Source: a candidate division WOR-3 bacterium (GTDB lineage: Bacteria > Hydrothermota > UBA3072). Taken from it: DNA of 64,000 nt. Both the position numbers and the translations under genes were made by a program. The notes beneath the pieces were generated by a model. The model did no database searches, was not told the DNA's origin, and worked only from the letters and a program-made list of their open reading frames with translations. Location of the stretch: contig JBDRZZ010000001.1 in NCBI GenBank assembly GCA_039804165.1, forward strand, positions 92,962-156,961. Direction: 5' to 3'. Of the stretch, positions 24,743 through 37,163 are shown in pieces (position 1 is the stretch's first letter; each line of letters opens with the position of its first letter).

Positions 24743-27742
24743 ATGAAGAAGATATTTGTTATTTTAACTTTATTGTGTTTTGTGCCAAAGCTTGGCAGTC
24801 ATCTACAGGATGAAAAATTTTTCTCTCAATTTGTGGCTCCTTATGTTATGATAATTTTAGACTCTTCCGGCAGTATGACTGAGAATATGGCAGGTGAACT
24901 TTGTGACGGTGATGGAACGGTTGGGGGAGCGAACACTATAGATGGTCATTATATTGAAAATCCGTTTTACGGAAGATCTCCGGGTAAACCAAGATGGCAA
25001 ATTAGAACGTGGCCTAGGAGAGATTCTACTCTTATAGAGGATCCTGATCGTTATGGAGACAAGTCAAGACTATATATAGTTAAGAAGGCAATTTGTCAAG
25101 TTTTGGATGAGATCGGAGGTGATGTCCGGTGGGGTCTTGCAACATTTTATCAGCAGAAGAATCCAGAGGCTCACTGGACTGTGAATTTTTATAAAGGTTA
25201 TTACGGTCATAGAGATAATCAATATGTAACGCCTGAGCTGCAATGGAATGGTGCTAAAACCACTTACGCAAATGAGCAGTTTATGTTAAGAGTAACCATT
25301 TCTGAAGCAAAGGGTGAAAACGAATCTCATATAAACAATATAAAAAAATTTATGGATAGTAAAGTAAATAGCTACGAAGACCAAAATGAAGTGAGGGGTT
25401 CCTGCTGGACTCCTATAGCTCCGGCTCTCCGTGGTGCGAGATACTGGTATGCAAATGAAATCAAAAATCTGAATAGTGAAGAAAAATGGTGTAGAAAATA
25501 TTATGTTATCCTTCTAACGGATGGAGAACCTACAGTCGGTATATTGCAGACAGATTATGGGAAGAAAGGTGATAAGGCAGGATTAAGTGGAACGGACGGA
25601 AGTAGCCCTCAATGGATGAAAGACCAGTGTTACTGGGAAGCCGAGTCCCTCCGTAATACTTTAGTTCCTGCGCATGGAGGACATCCTGCTACAACTTTTG
25701 ATATTAAGACCTTCGTTATAGGAATTGGAATTGCAACTCAGACCCTTGATAATATCGCCATAAGAGGGGGAACTAAGCATTATTATTATGCTGGTTCTCC
25801 TGAAGAGGTTGTTAAGGCATTAAGAGATATTTTGGCTCAGATTATCGAAGAAGCGCATTCATTCGCAGCTGGAGAAGTTACAAGCATTGAAGAGGAGTTT
25901 ATCTCTACTAAATATGAAACAAGGTTATATCTTGCTTCTTTTTATCCGAGTTCGGGGCCATTCTGGGAGGGACATTTTAGGGCAATAAAACTTGATTCTT
26001 TGAGCTCAATTAATTTTGATTCTATTCCTTCAAGGTTTGTTGTTTGGAACGCAGGAGATTTACTTAGAAAAAGGGATCCTTCTACAAGAAATATATATGG
26101 AATAAAAAATGGGAGTATGATTCCATTTACTGCTTCATATATCACTCCGGCAGACCTTGGTGTTTTTTCAACTGCAAGTAGGGATACAATAATAAATCTT
26201 GTTAGAGGAGGTTCTCCTACTTCTACTACTACTTCCTATCTGGGGGATATCTTCCATTCTTCTCCTCTTAGAATTGGAACTCCTAATTTCTTTTATCATG
26301 ATGATGATTTTTATAAATATAGAGAATTAATGAGTAAATCAAGGTCTGCTGTTATTTATGCTGGAAGTAATACTGGGATGTTGCATGCCTTTTCTGATTC
26401 TACAGGAGAGGAACTATTTGCTGTTATTCCTGAGAATTTACTCCCTGATTTGAAGACTTTAAAAGATTCTCATAGATTTTATGTAGATGCAGAGCCAATG
26501 GCAGCGGACGTCTGGTTTCCTTCCAGTTATGATGACGATTTTAAAGATGCAACAGAGTGGAGAACAGTTCTTGTGGCTTCTCAGGGTGAAGGTGGTAGAG
26601 GAATGACTTTTCTTGATGTCACAAATCCAAGCTCACCTTCCCATCTATTTAGTTTTTATCCTGCTTTAATGGATGGAAATATTTTAGGATTTACAACTTC
26701 TGTCCCTGTAATACATAAGGTGAAGAGAGAAATTTTAGGAGATACTGTTGAGAGATTTTTTGCTTTCTTTGGAGGAGGGGAATGGCCAGATTCCTTGAAT
26801 GGGAAACCTTTGTTTAATAGATATGATCCTCTTTCTTCTGATTCTCTAAGAGGAAATGTTATTGTTGCAGTTGATGTTTATGATGCTGCTACTAGAGGTC
26901 TTTCTTATGGGAATAATTATTGGTATATACCTCCTGCACCTGGAGACGAGAACAAGATGTTATATCCTTTTGCTGCAGCAGGAAGTATGATAAATTTGAA
27001 TCCGAAAATGGATAATTGCTATGATTTGTTATATATTCCGGATCTTGCAGGACAACTGTGGAAAGTTGATGTTCGTTCTCCTGATGTTTCAAGTTGGAAA
27101 GCAAGATGTATCTTTAAGCCTCCAATACCAACTAAGAAAGCAGATGATACTCCTTCCAAAGTTCCTTCTCAACCTGCCTTCTTCCATCCAATAATTCATA
27201 GAGATGCTATTGGTTTCCTCTGGATATTTTATGGAACTGGAGATAGGGCTAAGGTATTTAGGAAAGGTGTTTCAAATAGATTCTATGCTATAATAGATAG
27301 TTTGGGAATAGGGGAAAGCTATCCCTTGACAGAAGGGGATCTCAAGAAGGTTTCTCCAGGTGGTTCTTTTGATGTATTTAAAGATTTTCCAGGAAAGAAA
27401 GGTTGGTATATCTTATATGATGATTATGGAAGAGTTGATGAAAAGACAGTGGCTGCTCCTATTATGTTTTTAGACACCCTTAATTTTGTAACTTTCTCTC
27501 CAAGTACAACAAATGATCCTTGCAATCCTTCTGGTGGTTTGGCAACAGAATATTCTATTCATTTTAGAAGTGGAACCGGAAGGATGAGAAATATTGGAAC
27601 TGGGATTCCACAATCTCCAAAGTATCATATTGGTATTGATGGAGAGGTAATTAAGATTGGACAGACTTCTGATTCTCTATGGATTGAGAGAGGAAGAGGA
27701 GTTGGAGCTCTTAAGAGGATTTTGAGATGGAAAGAAAGATAA
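24743..27742 (+). CDS. pilY1: PilY1-like pilus tip adhesin
   Basis: 999 aa with an N-terminal signal peptide (about 1-18). A von Willebrand factor A domain has the MIDAS motif DSSGS (about 36-40) and runs to about 370. The C-terminal PilY1 beta-propeller has YAGSNTGMLHAF, HRFYVDAEPMAADVW, WRTVLVASQGEGGRGMTFLDVT and YIPDLAGQLWKVDV. In other species PilY1 sits at the type IV pilus tip and controls extension and adhesion. The usual acidic calcium loop before the last motif is reduced to NPKMDNCYD. RBS AAGGAGGGG. Confidence 0.9.
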   Translation: MKKIFVILTLLCFVPKLGSHLQDEKFFSQFVAPYVMIILDSSGSMTENMAGELCDGDGTVGGANTIDGHYIENPFYGRSPGKPRWQIRTWPRRDSTLIEDPDRYGDKSRLYIVKKAICQVLDEIGGDVRWGLATFYQQKNPEAHWTVNFYKGYYGHRDNQYVTPELQWNGAKTTYANEQFMLRVTISEAKGENESHINNIKKFMDSKVNSYEDQNEVRGSCWTPIAPALRGARYWYANEIKNLNSEEKWCRKYYVILLTDGEPTVGILQTDYGKKGDKAGLSGTDGSSPQWMKDQCYWEAESLRNTLVPAHGGHPATTFDIKTFVIGIGIATQTLDNIAIRGGTKHYYYAGSPEEVVKALRDILAQIIEEAHSFAAGEVTSIEEEFISTKYETRLYLASFYPSSGPFWEGHFRAIKLDSLSSINFDSIPSRFVVWNAGDLLRKRDPSTRNIYGIKNGSMIPFTASYITPADLGVFSTASRDTIINLVRGGSPTSTTTSYLGDIFHSSPLRIGTPNFFYHDDDFYKYRELMSKSRSAVIYAGSNTGMLHAFSDSTGEELFAVIPENLLPDLKTLKDSHRFYVDAEPMAADVWFPSSYDDDFKDATEWRTVLVASQGEGGRGMTFLDVTNPSSPSHLFSFYPALMDGNILGFTTSVPVIHKVKREILGDTVERFFAFFGGGEWPDSLNGKPLFNRYDPLSSDSLRGNVIVAVDVYDAATRGLSYGNNYWYIPPAPGDENKMLYPFAAAGSMINLNPKMDNCYDLLYIPDLAGQLWKVDVRSPDVSSWKARCIFKPPIPTKKADDTPSKVPSQPAFFHPIIHRDAIGFLWIFYGTGDRAKVFRKGVSNRFYAIIDSLGIGESYPLTEGDLKKVSPGGSFDVFKDFPGKKGWYILYDDYGRVDEKTVAAPIMFLDTLNFVTFSPSTTNDPCNPSGGLATEYSIHFRSGTGRMRNIGTGIPQSPKYHIGIDGEVIKIGQTSDSLWIERGRGVGALKRILRWKER

Positions 27743-28590
27743 AAATTTTGATTTTCCTTCTTTTTCTTATATCTGGATGCGGAGGGTCTTCCTCCGCATC
27801 TAAAAAAGAAGGGAGAGTGATTTCAGGAGATTTTTCTCCTACGAATCCTACTTCTTCAGATGTTATAACCCTTAAAATCACAACCTTAACTTTAAAATCT
27901 CCCGAATTTCGTTGGACTGTTAATGGGGGTCTTGTTCCTGTTAATAAGAATCAACTTGAGCCAAAATATTTTTCAAAAGGCGATACTGTGTGGTGCTCTA
28001 TTTTAATTGAAGGGGTGGAAAAGAAAAAAATCGGTCCAATTGTAATTAGAAATTCTCCCCCAAGGATTAATTCTGTTGAGATTTCTCCACCCGGTCCAAG
28101 AGCAGGTAGAGAACTTTCTGTGAAAGGAGAGGCTGTGGATGTGGATGGAGATGAGGTGGAGCTTATTCCGAGGTGGTTTATAAATGGAAAGGAAGTTGGA
28201 GAGAAAAAGATTTTAAGCGGGTCTGAGATTAAAGCAGGTGATGAGGTTTATGCTGTTGTTACACCTTTTGATGGGGAGGAGAAGGGTTTCTCGGTTAATA
28301 CAAATTTGGTTGTTGTTCAGAATACCCCTCCTGAATTTGTTTCTTTTTCTTCTTCTACGGAAGATAAAATATTGAGGTATGAAATTCAGGTTAAGGATAT
28401 AGATGGGGATAAAGTTGAGTTAGTTCTTCTTGAAGCTCCTTTAGGGGTAAGACTTGATGGGAGCACCCTTATTTTGGATGCTCCAGAAAGGGATACTTCT
28501 TTTCTTGTTAAGATAAAAGCAAAAGACGAAAGAGGTGGTGAGACCACTAATACTATTAATCTGAATATTAAAAAGAGAGAAGAAAAATAA
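27727..28590 (+). CDS. Lipoprotein with Ig-like/cadherin-like repeats
   Basis: 287 aa. Signal peptide with lipobox LISGC (Cys about residue 18), followed by a Gly/Ser linker (GGSSSAS). Then come beta-rich segments: PTNPTSSDVITLKI, PPRINSVEISPPGPRAGRELSV, and a repeat ending in VDVDGDEVELIP and DIDGDKVELVL, like bacterial Ig or cadherin modules. It is probably an outer-membrane lipoprotein linked to PilY1, whose 3' end it overlaps by 16 nt. It is last in the operon and is followed by a strong terminator. Confidence 0.8.
   Translation: MERKIKILIFLLFLISGCGGSSSASKKEGRVISGDFSPTNPTSSDVITLKITTLTLKSPEFRWTVNGGLVPVNKNQLEPKYFSKGDTVWCSILIEGVEKKKIGPIVIRNSPPRINSVEISPPGPRAGRELSVKGEAVDVDGDEVELIPRWFINGKEVGEKKILSGSEIKAGDEVYAVVTPFDGEEKGFSVNTNLVVVQNTPPEFVSFSSSTEDKILRYEIQVKDIDGDKVELVLLEAPLGVRLDGSTLILDAPERDTSFLVKIKAKDERGGETTNTINLNIKKREEK
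27776..27800 (+). other. Perfect 10-bp hairpin inside the lipoprotein gene at the lipobox
   Basis: GATGCGGAGG-GTCTT-CCTCCGCATC, a perfect 10-bp GC-rich stem in AT-rich surroundings, spanning the Cys codon and the Gly/Ser linker. No U-tract follows (TAAAAAAG), so it is not a standard terminator in the sense direction. Confidence 0.7.
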
Positions 28591-28615
28591 ATTTCCTTCC
28601 TTTCTTGCGGTTTTC

Positions 28616-28648
28616 GGGGCTTGTTCTTAATGAACAAGCCCCCTTTTT
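28616..28648 (+). terminator. Rho-independent terminator of the minor-pilin operon
   Basis: GGGGCTTGTTC-TTAAT-GAACAAGCCCC, a perfect 11-bp stem, followed by CTTTTT. It lies 25 nt after the lipoprotein stop codon. On the other strand no T-run follows, so it serves the plus strand only. Confidence 0.95.
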
Positions 28649-28877
28649 AATTTTGGATATGGTTGTATGGTTAGTATAAAATAAATGAAAAAATAAAAAA
28701 AGAAATTTAGGAGTTCAGCGAATTATACAAAATATTTTTATTTGAATAAATGATAAAGAAGGAAAATTCATTTTTGGAGTCTACATTTTAAGCTTTATGG
28801 AAAACTCTTTAGATTTTTTTAGAATTTCATAATTTAGAAGCTAAAAGAGCTTTTAAAGTTCAAAAAGATAAATGATT
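28649..28877. other. AT-rich spacer between convergent operons
   Basis: About 230 nt between the terminator and the ligA stop. I see only a weak AAGCT/AGCTT hairpin near 28839-28853 that might slow transcription from ligA, and no ORF or RNA gene. Confidence 0.5.
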
Positions 28878-32013
<3,136 letters not shown>

Positions 32014-32027
32014 TTCTTTCCTCCTTT

Positions 32028-33266
32028 TTAAAAGAATTCTTCAAACCATTGATTCATTCTTTTTAAGATTGAATCAAACATATTTTTCCCTTGGAGTTTT
32101 TTTAATTTCTTATCTGCATTTTCTAAGGCATATTTTATAAGACCAACTGATGTTGCAAAAGCAGGATCTGCGACAGCATCACGAAGTCCAACAAGACCCT
32201 CAGAAGGCACTCCAACTCTGACAGGTAATCCAAATATATCTTCTGCCAGTTCTGTAATTCCTTCAAGTTTTGCAGTCCCCCCTGTTAAGACAACACCTGC
32301 AGAAAGTAATTCGTATATAGGATCACTACTCAATTCTCTATGGGCTAACATTAGGATTTCTTCTACTCTTGGCTTTACAATTTGCTGGAGGAGGTCGAGG
32401 GTTACTTGTTTTTCTTTAGTTCCAGAAACTCCTTTTACAGAGATCATTTCTTTTCTTTTTTCTGGAGAAAGTTCTTTAACTGTTGCAAATTCGGTCTTTA
32501 TTCTTTCTGCTTCTGGATGGGAACATCTTAGACCCACTCCAATGTCGTTTGTAATATTTTCTCCACCTAAGCCAATCACCGCAGTTTTTCTTAAAGTTCC
32601 GTTATAAAAAACCGCTAAATCTGTTGTTCCCCCTCCAATATCAATGAGGATAACTCCACTTTCTTTTTCTTCTGGAGATAAAACAGCATAAGAAGAAGCA
32701 AGGGGTTGAAGTACAATATCATTTACCTCATAACCTGCTTTATTCACACATTTGCAGATGTTTTTGGCAGAAGTTACTGCCCCTGTTACTATTACAACAT
32801 TTGCTTCTAATCTTTGGGCAAACATACCCACTGGATTATCTATCCCTCCTTGGCCATCTAATATGAAGTCCGTAGGGATTACATGGATTACTTCTCTATC
32901 GATGGGTAAGGCCATTGATTTTGCTCCTTCTAAGACCCTTTCCACATCTTCAGGGGTTACCTCATTATCTGGACCGGTTACCGCTACAACTCCTCTACCT
33001 TGGACATTTCTTATATGGTCGCCTGCAATTCCTGTAAAAACTCCATCTGCTTCTCTTCCTGCCATCATTTCTGCTTCTCTCATTGCTTTAAGTATTGATT
33101 GGACAGTTTTATCTATGTTTATAACAATTCCTTTCCTGAGTCCTTCTGATGGGTATTTACCTACACCTATAATATTTACCTCTCCATTTTCTACTTCTGC
33201 AATTACAGAAGCAATTTTGGTTGTTCCAAGATCAAGACCTACAACGATATCATTTTCTTCTGCCAA
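32028..33266 (-). CDS. ftsA: Cell division protein FtsA
   Basis: 412 aa. Actin-fold motifs GLDLGTTKIASVIA (about 10-23), IDIGGGTTDLAVF and VLTGGTAKL are present, together with an inserted 1C-type domain and a C-terminal amphipathic membrane-targeting helix (MFDSILKRMNQWFEEFF). It tethers FtsZ to the membrane. The start is a TTG codon behind AAGGAGGTAAAAA, which I prefer to any later ATG. Confidence 0.96.
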   Translation of the reverse strand: MAEENDIVVGLDLGTTKIASVIAEVENGEVNIIGVGKYPSEGLRKGIVINIDKTVQSILKAMREAEMMAGREADGVFTGIAGDHIRNVQGRGVVAVTGPDNEVTPEDVERVLEGAKSMALPIDREVIHVIPTDFILDGQGGIDNPVGMFAQRLEANVVIVTGAVTSAKNICKCVNKAGYEVNDIVLQPLASSYAVLSPEEKESGVILIDIGGGTTDLAVFYNGTLRKTAVIGLGGENITNDIGVGLRCSHPEAERIKTEFATVKELSPEKRKEMISVKGVSGTKEKQVTLDLLQQIVKPRVEEILMLAHRELSSDPIYELLSAGVVLTGGTAKLEGITELAEDIFGLPVRVGVPSEGLVGLRDAVADPAFATSVGLIKYALENADKKLKKLQGKNMFDSILKRMNQWFEEFF

Positions 33267-33269
33267 TTT

Positions 33270-33920
33270 TTACCTCCTTAAAATTGCCATATTTTTGAAC
33301 CTTAAATCAATAGTGCCTTTGAGATTATTTTCTTTTTTCTTTAAGATGGCTTTTAGAATTTTGTATTCTTTCTCAAATTCCTGGGTGTCCCATAAGACTA
33401 TAAAATTAGGTAATTCCGTTTTTATTTCTTTCTTTTTTATCTCAAGATTTTTTATTTTTGATAACTCAGGAAATTCAAGAATTTTAATTGCCCTAGCCAA
33501 TTCTTCTTTAGAGAGTCTTTTTTCTATTTTTATGATTGGTAGGTTCTCAATATTATCAGCGTTTTTAAAAGTCACTCCTTCTTTATCTATGAATGTGCTG
33601 TTTTGCCCTGCAATTTTTCCTATTGGTTCTCTTGGGATGAGGTTTATTTTTAATTTCCCTAAAAGACTTTTTTCCATTTTTACCGATTTAATCCAAGAAA
33701 GATTTACAAGAGAGTCTTTTAATTCTTTTAGATTGTCCAACTCTATTCTTTTAATTATTCCGCTCACCTCCGCTTGTTTTTCTTTGGAAACCATTCCTCT
33801 ATAAGAAACTTCTGCATTTTTAATTTTAAAAGAGAAAGGTCCAATTTTATATAAGAAATATATAAGTCCAATTATCAATATGTAGCGGAGCCTAAATTTT
33901 AATTTCTTTTTCTTTCCCAA
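33270..33920 (-). CDS. ftsQ: Cell division protein FtsQ/DivIB
   Basis: 216 aa. A basic N-terminus (GKKKKLKFRLR), one transmembrane helix (about 12-25) and a POTRA-like domain with NLSWIKSVKMEKSLLGKLKINLIPREPIG, then a C-terminal beta domain. It is a divisome scaffold. Identity is helped by the dcw order between murB and ftsA. The start is TTG with GGAGGTGAT upstream, overlapping murB by 29 nt. Confidence 0.88.
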   Translation of the reverse strand: MGKKKKLKFRLRYILIIGLIYFLYKIGPFSFKIKNAEVSYRGMVSKEKQAEVSGIIKRIELDNLKELKDSLVNLSWIKSVKMEKSLLGKLKINLIPREPIGKIAGQNSTFIDKEGVTFKNADNIENLPIIKIEKRLSKEELARAIKILEFPELSKIKNLEIKKKEIKTELPNFIVLWDTQEFEKEYKILKAILKKKENNLKGTIDLRFKNMAILRR

Positions 33921-34806
33921 TTATAATCACCTCCAATTCTAAATCGATTTTAAACAAGTTTTTTACTTTTTCTTTTACAAATCTTACAAGCTCAAGAAAG
34001 TCGGAAGAAGAAGCCCCAGGTTCTACAAGGAAATAATTGCAGTGATCATTGGAAATTCTTACTCTTCCAATTTTCGTTCCTTTAAGTCCAGCTTTTTCTA
34101 TTAATTCTCCTGCAGAAAGACCTAATGGATTTTTAAATACAGACCCGCAGGTTCCTATTCCTTCTGGTATAAAAGGTTGTTTTTCTTTTCTTAGTTTTAT
34201 TACTTCTTTAATTTTTTCTTCTATTTTTTCTTTCTCTTCTTCTTTTAAGATTAACTCAACCTCCAGGACAACTTCTCCTTTAAGGTTTGAGCTTCTATAA
34301 CCAAACTGAATTTCCTTGATCTTCTCTTCTTTATTTTTTCTTAGGACTTTTATAGAACTAACAAAATTACCAATTTCGCATCCGAAAGCTCCTGCATTCA
34401 TAACCACAGCTCCGCCGATGCTTCCTGGTATTCCCCAAAGGGATTCAATTCCTGAAAGAGAGTTTTCTTTTGCAGTATTTATGACTTTTGATAAAGAGGC
34501 TCCAGCCTCGGCTATTAATTTAGGAGGAATAACAGTTATTCTTTCTAAATTTAATGTGCTTATAACAATTCCAGAAAATCCTTCATCTAAGAAAAGCAAA
34601 TTTGTTCCTTTTCCTATTATAAAGAAAGGAATTTCTTTTTTTTCTGCAAATGATATTGCTTTTGCAATATCATTTGTGGTTTCTGCAAATAAAAAATATT
34701 TTGCCTTTCCTCCCAAGTGAAGAGAGGTGTGAGACGAGAGAGGTTCATTCATTAAAATTTTACCCTCTGTTTTTAATTCCATTAAGGATCTCTTTTCCAA
34801 TCTCAT
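33892..34806 (-). CDS. murB: UDP-N-acetylenolpyruvoylglucosamine reductase MurB
   Basis: About 304 aa from ATG 34806 (AGGAAATATTT upstream). A TTG at 34824 and ATGs at 34782 and 34752 are alternatives, but Bacillus MurB has a similar lead before NEPL. FAD-binding motifs are present: IIGKGTNLLFLDEG, GIPGSIGGAVVMNAGAFG, FGYRSS and a final PEGIGTCGSVFKNP, the last holding the likely proton donor Ser/Cys. It reduces the enolpyruvyl group to lactyl in MurNAc synthesis. It overlaps murC by about 47 nt. Confidence 0.93.
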   Translation of the reverse strand: MRLEKRSLMELKTEGKILMNEPLSSHTSLHLGGKAKYFLFAETTNDIAKAISFAEKKEIPFFIIGKGTNLLFLDEGFSGIVISTLNLERITVIPPKLIAEAGASLSKVINTAKENSLSGIESLWGIPGSIGGAVVMNAGAFGCEIGNFVSSIKVLRKNKEEKIKEIQFGYRSSNLKGEVVLEVELILKEEEKEKIEEKIKEVIKLRKEKQPFIPEGIGTCGSVFKNPLGLSAGELIEKAGLKGTKIGRVRISNDHCNYFLVEPGASSSDFLELVRFVKEKVKNLFKIDLELEVIIIGKEKEIKI

Positions 34807-36136
34807 AAATATTTCCTGCTCCAAGTAGGATTACCATATCTCCTTCTTTTAGTTGAGGTATTAAGAATTCTGGAATTTCTTCTTTTTTTTCTATGTATTC
34901 TACATCTTTATGCCCAAAATTTTTACATTGTTCTTTTATTATTTCTCCAGTGATTCCTGGAATTGGTTCTTCTCTTGAGGGGTAAATATCTGTAATTATT
35001 ACTTTATCAGCTTGGAAGAAAGCTTTCCCGAATTCTTTTTTTAAGAGTATTGTTCTTGAATACAAATGAGGTTGGAAAACAGCTATTATTCTTCCATTCC
35101 ATCCCGCTCTCGCTCCAGAAAGAGTTGCTTCGATTTCTCTTGGATGATGAGCATAATCGTCTATTACAAGGATTCCCTTTTCAAAACCTAATTTTTCAAA
35201 TCTTCTTGCTATACCAGTGCAGCTAGTAATTCCCCTTTTTATGTTCTCTCCATCAATTCCTAGTTCTCTTGCGACAGAACAAGCAGCTATTGCATTTATT
35301 ACATTGTGCGCACCAGGTAAGTTTATCTTGACATTTTCTATCTTCTCTCCGTTTGTAACAATATCAAAGTAATGGATGAATCCCTCTCTTCTTATATTCA
35401 AAGCTCTAACATCTGCATTTGGAGAAAGTCCAAAGGTTACAACTTTTCTTTCAATTTCTGTTCTTATGGATATAGAAGAAGGATCATCCATTGAAAGATG
35501 CACAGAACCATAAAATGGAACAGAATTGGCAAATTTGCAAAATGCATCTTTAATATCATCAAGATCTCTATAAACATCGAGATGTTCTGCATCAATATTT
35601 GTAATAACTGCTATTGTTGGAAATAATTTTAAGAAAGAACGATCACTTTCATCTGCTTCAGCCACAAGATAGTTACTTTCCCCTAATTTTGCAGTATTGC
35701 CTGTGCTTCTTAAAATTCCTCCAACAATTATAGTAGGGTCAAGATTGCTTTCTTTTAAAATTGAAGCGATAAGAGCCGTTGTTGTTGATTTTCCATGAGT
35801 TCCTGCAACTGCTATAGAGAATTTTATTCTCATCAACTCTGCTAACATTTCAGCTCTTCTACTTATGGGTATCTTTCTTTCTCTTGCTTCTTGAAGTTCC
35901 ACATTGTCCTTAGGGATTGCAGAGGAATATACAACAACATCCGCCTTTCCAATATTGTCTTTGTGATGGGGAATGTAGATTTTTATTCCTAAAGCTTTTA
36001 GTCTTTTTACATTTTCAGACTCTCTAATATCACTTCCTGTTATGATAAAACCCATATTGTGGAGGAGTTCTGCGATTCCGCTCATTCCCATCCCACCAAT
36101 TCCAACAAAGTGAATTTTTTTAAATTTTCCAAACAT
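34760..36136 (-). CDS. murC: UDP-N-acetylmuramate-L-alanine ligase MurC
   Basis: 458 aa. The N-terminal Rossmann motif HFVGIGGMGMSGIAEL, ATP-binding AGTHGKSTTTALI, EADESDRSF and the C-terminal DDYAHHPREI motif mark a Mur ligase of the MurC type. It adds the first L-Ala to UDP-MurNAc. It overlaps murG by 17 nt and murB by about 47 nt. Confidence 0.96.
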   Translation of the reverse strand: MFGKFKKIHFVGIGGMGMSGIAELLHNMGFIITGSDIRESENVKRLKALGIKIYIPHHKDNIGKADVVVYSSAIPKDNVELQEARERKIPISRRAEMLAELMRIKFSIAVAGTHGKSTTTALIASILKESNLDPTIIVGGILRSTGNTAKLGESNYLVAEADESDRSFLKLFPTIAVITNIDAEHLDVYRDLDDIKDAFCKFANSVPFYGSVHLSMDDPSSISIRTEIERKVVTFGLSPNADVRALNIRREGFIHYFDIVTNGEKIENVKINLPGAHNVINAIAACSVARELGIDGENIKRGITSCTGIARRFEKLGFEKGILVIDDYAHHPREIEATLSGARAGWNGRIIAVFQPHLYSRTILLKKEFGKAFFQADKVIITDIYPSREEPIPGITGEIIKEQCKNFGHKDVEYIEKKEEIPEFLIPQLKEGDMVILLGAGNIYEIGKEILNGIKNRG

Positions 36137-37163
36137 AATTTGAAATCCTTTCTGCGATTTTTTGGGCAGAAGAGTTTTCTTTTGGTGGTTCTTTTCTTAG
36201 ATAAAGTTTCTCTATTAATTCTGGTAAATCTTCTACGACAACCTCTTTTTCTCTAATAACAACTATATTTTTTCTTCTTGAAGCAAGCCTTTTCGCGTTA
36301 TAAAACTGATGGTCAGACGCAGCAAAAGGATAAGGTATTAGGATGGCTGGTATTCCTAAAGCTTCAATTTCCGCTATAGTTATAGCTCCTGCTCTTCCAA
36401 TTATTACATCACTTATGGAATAAGCAAGGTCCATTCTATCTATAAAAGGAAATTCTCTTAGAAGTTTGGATTTGATTTTTAGGTTAAATTCACCTCTTTG
36501 GACAATAAACTGCCAATTTTTGCCCATTAGTGGGATTAACTTTTCCGCAAGTTGGGCAAGGAACCTTGCTCCTCTACTTCCTCCTATTATTAAAAGAGTT
36601 TTCTTACCCTTTTTAAGAGAAAAATATTTTAGAGCTTCTTCTGGATTACCTTTTAAGATTTCCTCTCTTAGAGGAATCCCTGTTATGGTTTTTTTCTTTC
36701 CAAAAATTAAAGGAAAAGTTCCTTCATAAGGTAAAAATATCTCTTTTGAAAAATGGGAAAGTAAAGTTGCGGCCTTACCAGGTTTTGAATCAAGAATTAA
36801 AGTAAAGATCGGGACTCTCAAGAAGATTCCGGCTATACTAATAGGTAAAGATACAAAAGCTCCTGTATTAAAGATTGCAAAGACTTTTTTTCGCCATACA
36901 AGAAAAAGAGAAAAGATAAATCCGGGAACAAATCGAAAACTTGAAAGCACTTTCTCAATAAATGTTTTACCTACCCAACCTGTTGTTGGTAGAAGGAACA
37001 TTTCTTCCATTTTGACAATGCTTTTTTCCAGGCCACTTTTACTCCCTATATATATTACATTAAATCCTTTTTTTTCTAATTCCTTGGCTACCGCGAGTGC
37101 CGGATAAATGTGGCCTCCTGTTCCTCCACCCGATATAATTATTGTTTTTTTGGATAGAGACAA
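36120..37163 (-). CDS. murG: N-acetylglucosaminyltransferase MurG
   Basis: 347 aa, GT28 family. The N-terminal loop SGGGTGGHIYPALAVA (residues 11-26), the GGSRGA motif and the C-terminal GRAGAITIAEIEALGIPAILIPYPFA with the following DHQFYNAK are typical. It converts lipid I to lipid II at the inner leaflet. The TTG start has a strong GGAGG five bases upstream. The first 100 or so bases overlap the end of ftsW in another frame. Confidence 0.95.
   Translation of the reverse strand: MSLSKKTIIISGGGTGGHIYPALAVAKELEKKGFNVIYIGSKSGLEKSIVKMEEMFLLPTTGWVGKTFIEKVLSSFRFVPGFIFSLFLVWRKKVFAIFNTGAFVSLPISIAGIFLRVPIFTLILDSKPGKAATLLSHFSKEIFLPYEGTFPLIFGKKKTITGIPLREEILKGNPEEALKYFSLKKGKKTLLIIGGSRGARFLAQLAEKLIPLMGKNWQFIVQRGEFNLKIKSKLLREFPFIDRMDLAYSISDVIIGRAGAITIAEIEALGIPAILIPYPFAASDHQFYNAKRLASRRKNIVVIREKEVVVEDLPELIEKLYLRKEPPKENSSAQKIAERISNYVWKI

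Noticed and set aside
32752-33804. 350-codon open frame on the plus strand opposite ftsA and ftsQ
   Set aside because: It is antisense to two clear division genes, is rich in Ser/Pro/Phe as shadow frames are, and has no RBS or family motif.
37060-37163. Frameshift error at the end of ftsW
   Set aside because: Both frames look valid: murG needs its N-terminal loop and has a strong RBS, and FtsW is of normal length with a plausible cytoplasmic tail. Kept as a true overlap, although read data could test it.
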